Origin: Dermanyssus gallinae
Lineage: Eukaryota; Arthropoda; Arachnida; Mesostigmata; Dermanyssidae
Assembly: GCA_003439945.1 (NCBI GenBank)
Contig: QVRM01002067.1
Location: 2,826,501 to 2,890,500 of the forward strand
DNA length: 64,000 nt
Direction of reading: 5' to 3'
A program made the position numbers and the translations under genes. Under the pieces are notes generated by a model, which worked only from the letters and a program-made list of their open reading frames with translations, did no database searches and was not told the origin of the DNA. Positions 60,048 to 64,000 of this stretch are shown here, one piece after another. The first letter of the stretch is position 1. Each line of letters begins with the position of its first letter.

Positions 60048-60813
60048 GTAACGATGGTGCTGCTACGCTAAGTTACTGGGGATGGTAGACTCAGCCGGGC
60101 GGCTACTACAACACGAGGGACTCAGGTACGATGAATGACGACACGGAACGTAGGTCTGGCGTAAAGCGTAACCGGGCAACGAATGGTCGTCGGCCGTGCT
60201 GCCTCGGTCTATTTTATTCACTCAAGGTTCGCCGTAGCGTTCATATAGTAATAATGTTAAATGATAGAATCGAATCTTCTCGAACATTCGGCAACGGAAA
60301 TTTCCACTGTTCTCTTCGCTGATTGGTCGGTTTAAACTACGCATTATCACAACGTGCATTTTCCCTGGCGGTGCCGTCGCCGCAGGTCAGGTACATAGGT
60401 CTGGTTATGATGTTGCCGATGTGGCGCGACAGGTCGCGGTGATGCACGTGCCATGTTGTCGTCGCCATGTAGCTGAGCGGTCTCATGTGGAGGCTGTTGC
60501 ACGTTCGATGATGTGCTCGGTCGACTGTGGTGTCGTCTCACCAGGTTGTTTACAACAGTCTCGTGCTGATCGTTGCCGCGAACGGACGTCCGCTCTGCGA
60601 CACTTTTGGTCTACTATACTTTGCTGTTATCGTGACATCCGTGCTAGATGACCTCTCGGCATTCGAAAACGTCCATCGGATACCACGATGGGAATCCATT
60701 CTGACAAGAAACGCGTTTCTGACGTCGTTGAACAACACACCGTGACACCCAAGACGATCTTCGCAACCGGGATGACGGATTGCGCAGAGGCTAATCTCAA
60801 ACAAGGCTTTGAC
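60048..60813. other. spacer; possible Ty3 LTR at 60048-60554
   Basis: Read on the minus strand, 60554 to 60048 starts TGTTGTAAACAACC and ends CACCATCGTTACA, with TGGAGATGC five bases later as a possible primer site. A second LTR copy was not found, so this is only a suggestion. Confidence 0.25.
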
Positions 60814-62171
60814 GCGGAGGCAGCATACGGCTGGCATTAACGGTCCTCAAAGGACATGTCAGGACAGTGGTAGAGTCCTGCAAGTTAAGAAACACCAGAA
60901 TTGAGCTAAAGGAGATATCAGAGAAGCTGGACCTGGACCTCCACAGGGTCGAAACGGCAGTGGATTCCTTCAAGGTTTCTCTGCGGACCTCGCTAAAGGA
61001 CGCGGAGGAGAGGAGCTCATTGGAGGCGGTGCAGAGGGAACGAGATGAGTTGCTGGCGCGGCCTTCTCAATCCTCGGACCCTTCAGCAATCTGCCTGCGG
61101 TGTGCTCCGGCGGACCCTGAGGCTGCCCGAGGGTATTTAGAATCGCGTATCTCGGCAGCGACGACGGCTGAAGACTTTGCCAAACTAACGGGCCTGTTCT
61201 GGCCCCCGGGCTGCCTTCGGCAGGTTCCCCCATCTTCGGAGAGAATCACTTCCCTCAGGGAAGTGAGGGGCGTGCTGGTCGTGCCCGGAGCAAAGGCCGA
61301 CTCAGAGGTACTTGCCGGCCTCGCCGGTCAATTCCCCTCTTTACCACGGCTGCTTACACAGCCCCCAGGTACGGCGGCGGTGTTGCATACCACAGATACC
61401 TGGGAGTCCCTCGCTGGGATCCCAGGCAACGGTGGCAAGAATCGTCACCTTGTCGTAGGCATTCTACATCCCAACAAACCCTGCGATGAGGCTGCGATTA
61501 CACTGCTTCGCTCTGTTATCGAGCGCATGGCCCAGCTCTCAGTCTCAGCGACCACGAAACCCCCTCTTTTATACGTTGCTCATGAGTGGCGATCAAGGCC
61601 ATTGCAGCGGATTCTGGCGGCCCTTGTGTCCCAGTCGTCACGGGACGGCCTTATAGAGCTTTGCCGGGCAGACACGCCGCAAGGGGGTCGGCTGCCAGCA
61701 AATGCGAGTAGGGCCCCTCCACCGGCCTCGGCCCTGGCGGGACAAATGTCTGTCAGGGTCAGGGTCGGAGAAGGCCGGACCTGGACCGACACAGTAAAGA
61801 GCCTCCGGGCTCACCTGGCCGACAATGCACAGGTGGAGTCGGCCGTGAGCGGCCTCGTTAGGAACGGTGACGGTGACGTCATTATCCGATTACGGGGCAT
61901 CACCCATGAACTTGGGGCTCAGTTGGCCGATAGCATCAGCAAAACAACCGGCCACCAGGCTGACAGCCGAATGGGTGCCGGCATGCGAGAAGTGGCCTTA
62001 TGGGGCATTAATCCTCTGGTCAGCGCTAAAAGGATAGAGGCAGATATCCGTCAGCTACTAGGAGCTACCGAGGCAGTTCTCATAGTGGCGAGTGACCCAC
62101 GCCAGGGTCGCACCACGACCCGCTGGTACACGCTGCTTAAGGTGACGGCCCCTACAGCCAGGTGGCTTTAA
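60814..62171 (+). pseudogene. R1-like LINE ORF1 (gag-like), C-terminal knuckles missing
   Basis: Open from a TGA at 60811 to TAA at 62169, over 430 codons. The N-terminus is predicted coiled coil (ELKEISEKLDLDLHRVETAV). The central part is unrecognised and rich in A, P and S. The C-terminal part is R1 ORF1: VRVRVGEGRTWTDTVKSLRA, SAVSGLVRNGDGDVIIRLRG, and MGAGMREVALWGINPLVSAK. R1 ORF1 proteins normally continue into CCHC knuckles; here the frame ends at RWYTLLKVTAPTARWL with none. The start is uncertain because no ATG lies near the open end, so the copy may be 5'-truncated. Confidence 0.75.
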
Positions 62172-62179
62172 GCTCAACA

Positions 62180-62353
62180 ATCTATTCGACGACTAACTGG
62201 GGTGCTGGCCTAAAGTACCTCGATGGGCTCATGCGCGAAAAGATCCGGCTAGAGAATATTCGTCGGGCGCGATTCGTCGCCCGGAACCTCCAAGATTTAA
62301 CCCAGCAGGACCTACCTGCTAGGGTCGCGCCCACAGACTATGGAGAAGGTTGA
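62180..62353 (+). pseudogene. probable R1-like LINE ORF2 C-terminus
   Basis: WGAGLKYLDGLMREKIRLEN followed by IRRARFVARNLQDL resembles the charged helical end of R1-clade ORF2 (..M..KE...R.R..). It begins right after the broken ORF1, so some 3 kb of ORF2 would be missing: an internal deletion. Confidence 0.45.
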
Positions 62354-62364
62354 AGCGTGAGACT

Positions 62365-62507
62365 CCCCTCTCCTGGTCTCGAAGTAATGGTTCACAATTC
62401 CAAACCAGGAGGGGGTTCTTGGTGGTGGTTTTTAGTGGGTAGTGCGCTGGAATTAGATTGAGTCATGTACTCTCTCTCTCTCTCCTGCGTTTAGTCTCAC
62501 ACTACCC
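62365..62507 (+). other. structured LINE 3' UTR (two stems)
   Basis: CCCCTCTCCTGGT (62365) pairs with ACCAGGAGGGGG (62404). GGGTAGTG (62437) pairs with CACTACCC (62500). GGTTTTTAGTGGGTAGTG is wording common at R1-clade 3' ends. Such stems may be recognised by the RT. Confidence 0.5.
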
Positions 62508-62510
62508 GCC

Positions 62511-63120
62511 AAAACATCGGCGAGTGTGCGTAAATGCATTTTCCACCCCCTCAAAAAAAAAAGGTTGTTTACAACAATGCTGGTGTAGCAGCCGGCGACG
62601 GTTCTTTGGTCGAGTGGGATGACTGGTCGGCTTACTGACGCCGTCGATCATCGACGGCGCCGTAGTTGGCTGTTCTGTTGTGTAGTTGTTGTGTCTAACT
62701 TCGTTACAATATTTAACTTTTTTGGCAGGATTTGCCACTTTTACTTAATTTGTATTACTGTTATTACAGGATTTGCCACTCGGCGTCAACCTAATTGTAT
62801 TGAGTTTGTTGCTCGTATTCAGCTGCTGAGGATGACGAATAGCTCGCAGCGACCCAGCAGTTCTTGGTTGTTGGCCCTGGCAAAGAAGTCGGAAAGCAAA
62901 CCCTTAAGATACGCCTCACGCTGAAAACAAGGTGGCGACTGCCACCACCGGGCCGCAAATGTCAAGATGGCCGCAAATAAAAAAGAATGCGGCGGTCAAG
63001 GCCTGCCACATGAGCGGAAACATCCTCCACCTGGTCGGAGATAGCAGTGAACCCGAAGAAGTTGCGTTCAGGTACAGCTGCTAGTTCTCATTAAACAGGA
63101 GTTTCGAATTGTTTTTAAAT
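62511..63120. other. non-coding; duplicated 14-mer
   Basis: CAGGATTTGCCACT occurs at 62726 and 62767, each time after a pyrimidine-rich stretch. No gene recognised. Confidence 0.4.
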
Positions 63121-63139
63121 ATTTTGGCCAGGCTAAGAG

Positions 63140-63420
63140 GGAATTTCCCAGAACAGAGTTCTCGGAAATAAGTAGAAAATACTAATAGTGGGGGACTTCA
63201 ATGCCACGGCCGTGGTATAGGAAAGTCGGATACCCTTCGCGAGAGTGTGGATACTCCAAGAGTAGATAGAGAGGTTGGGCCTGGCATGCAGAAATCCTAC
63301 ATAGATTTTATTCAGGTTGACAGAGCCGCCCTCTAAATGGTCAATACCTGAGGCCGTGAAACGAGAGAGTGACGAAAGAACGAGAAGTGATATGCGTACC
63401 ATAAATCCATTCATTTTACT
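63140..63420 (+). pseudogene. LINE APE endonuclease fragment, decayed
   Basis: LIVGDFNATAVV is the catalytic GDFNA loop. After a stop, WILQE.IERLGLACRNPT matches the following block (..L..LGL......PT). Probably the R1/I type. Short and broken. Confidence 0.5.
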
Positions 63421-64000
63421 CTAGCTGCACTCTCTGGATACCACAGAAGTAGGGTGCCCCAGTCCAACCGACGGTGTTAAATGAGGCGCCTGAACACCAA
63501 GAAGCTGCAAAGGGTCACTGACGGGAAGGCGCCCCACTTGTGGGCAAGAAACTGATTAAACAGACGATAATTCTGTTTTTGACGAACGCGGGACGTCCAC
63601 ATACTTGAAGAGGCCCGGAAGGCATGCGTACGAGCTAACTGAATATACACCTACCCCTTCTTAGCCTGGATCGGAGGGTTCGTCGGGGCGACTCATCACC
63701 AGAAGCAGAACTCATGAGTAGGCTACTAAAGGAGGGTCCCTTCCCTAGGGGTATCTTTCAGACGAATCACAGTGGTATGTCTGGTTTCTCCAGGGGATAA
63801 CTATGAATCTATTTTCAGCGCGTTTTCCCGTGATGCTCGCGAATTATGCGTACTGCGGGCACCTCGCAAAAAGGACGTTGGTCAGATGTGTAAACTCCTT
63901 ATAGAACATGTCCTAGGTCCATCGATCATGGGAGTCAAAGCGTACGATGTAGATTATATGGCAATGATTTCATATTGTTGTGGTCCATTCGAGGACTGCC
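63421..64000. other. spacer; unrecognised open frame running off the edge
   Basis: From 63730 to the end a plus-strand frame stays open for 90 codons (SPGDNYESIFSAFSRDAREL; KKDVGQMCKLLIEHVLGPSI). TATCTTTCAG at 63751 could be a splice acceptor. No family is recognised, and frames of this length occur by chance here. Confidence 0.25.

Noticed and set aside
63730..64000. Terminal exon-like frame at the right edge
   Set aside because: Open length is not exceptional and no family is recognised; noted only as a spacer feature.

Overview
This window looks like a piece of an arthropod nuclear genome. It has AT-rich spacers full of (TA)n, (AAC)n and (AAT)n microsatellites, tRNA-derived SINEs, decayed mariner and Tc1-like transposons, and LINEs of R1-like, R2-like and CR1/Jockey-like types. 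It also holds a BEL/Pao LTR retrotransposon, a Ty3-type fragment, and one intact developmental bHLH gene. Nothing looks bacterial. The repeat mix would suit a mite, tick or other chelicerate, but the sequence alone does not settle the species.

Layout. Positions 1-14000 hold only decayed copies: LINE RT and C-terminal fragments, a mariner remnant, two foldback elements, a SINE copy, and an R1-like LINE (9.9-11.1 kb) split by a SINE with a clean 16 bp target duplication. Around 14.9-19.3 kb lies a near-complete LINE. Its ORF2 has an N-terminal C2H2 finger, an RT and an R2-type C-terminal nuclease domain, and a CCHC gag-like ORF1 precedes it; the two join at TAATG. It meets a 5'-truncated CR1-like LINE (19.4-21.7 kb, minus strand) tail to tail across a (TA)n tract. 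From 22 to 32 kb the DNA is mostly non-coding, with triplet repeats and another CR1-like LINE (30.1-32.0 kb).

The only convincing host gene is an intronless neurogenin/tap-type bHLH gene at 32725-33585, followed by two AATAAA signals. Beyond it come mariner and Tc1-like remnants, a long R1-like LINE on the minus strand (38.5-40.9 kb), an R2-like 3' fragment (41 kb) and a long repeat-rich spacer (41.8-48.4 kb). That spacer contains an 82 nt hairpin resembling a miRNA precursor.

The clearest structural story is at 50.2-58.3 kb. A full-length BEL/Pao element (337 bp LTRs, TATCC duplication) landed in a mariner remnant. It was later hit by a 5'-truncated CR1-like LINE with an ATAGAA duplication and a pentanucleotide tail. 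The LINE reads in frame with the BEL protease, giving an open 716-codon gag-protease-LINE-RT chimera. The rest of BEL pol is broken by frameshifts and stops. The right end holds a Ty3-type integrase tail, a 32 bp minisatellite in a G/T-rich tract, an R1-like ORF1 fused by deletion to what appears to be an ORF2 tail, and a LINE endonuclease remnant.

Most open frames here therefore belong to transposable elements, nearly all inactive. They interact by nesting and mutual disruption; the neurogenin gene stands alone among them.
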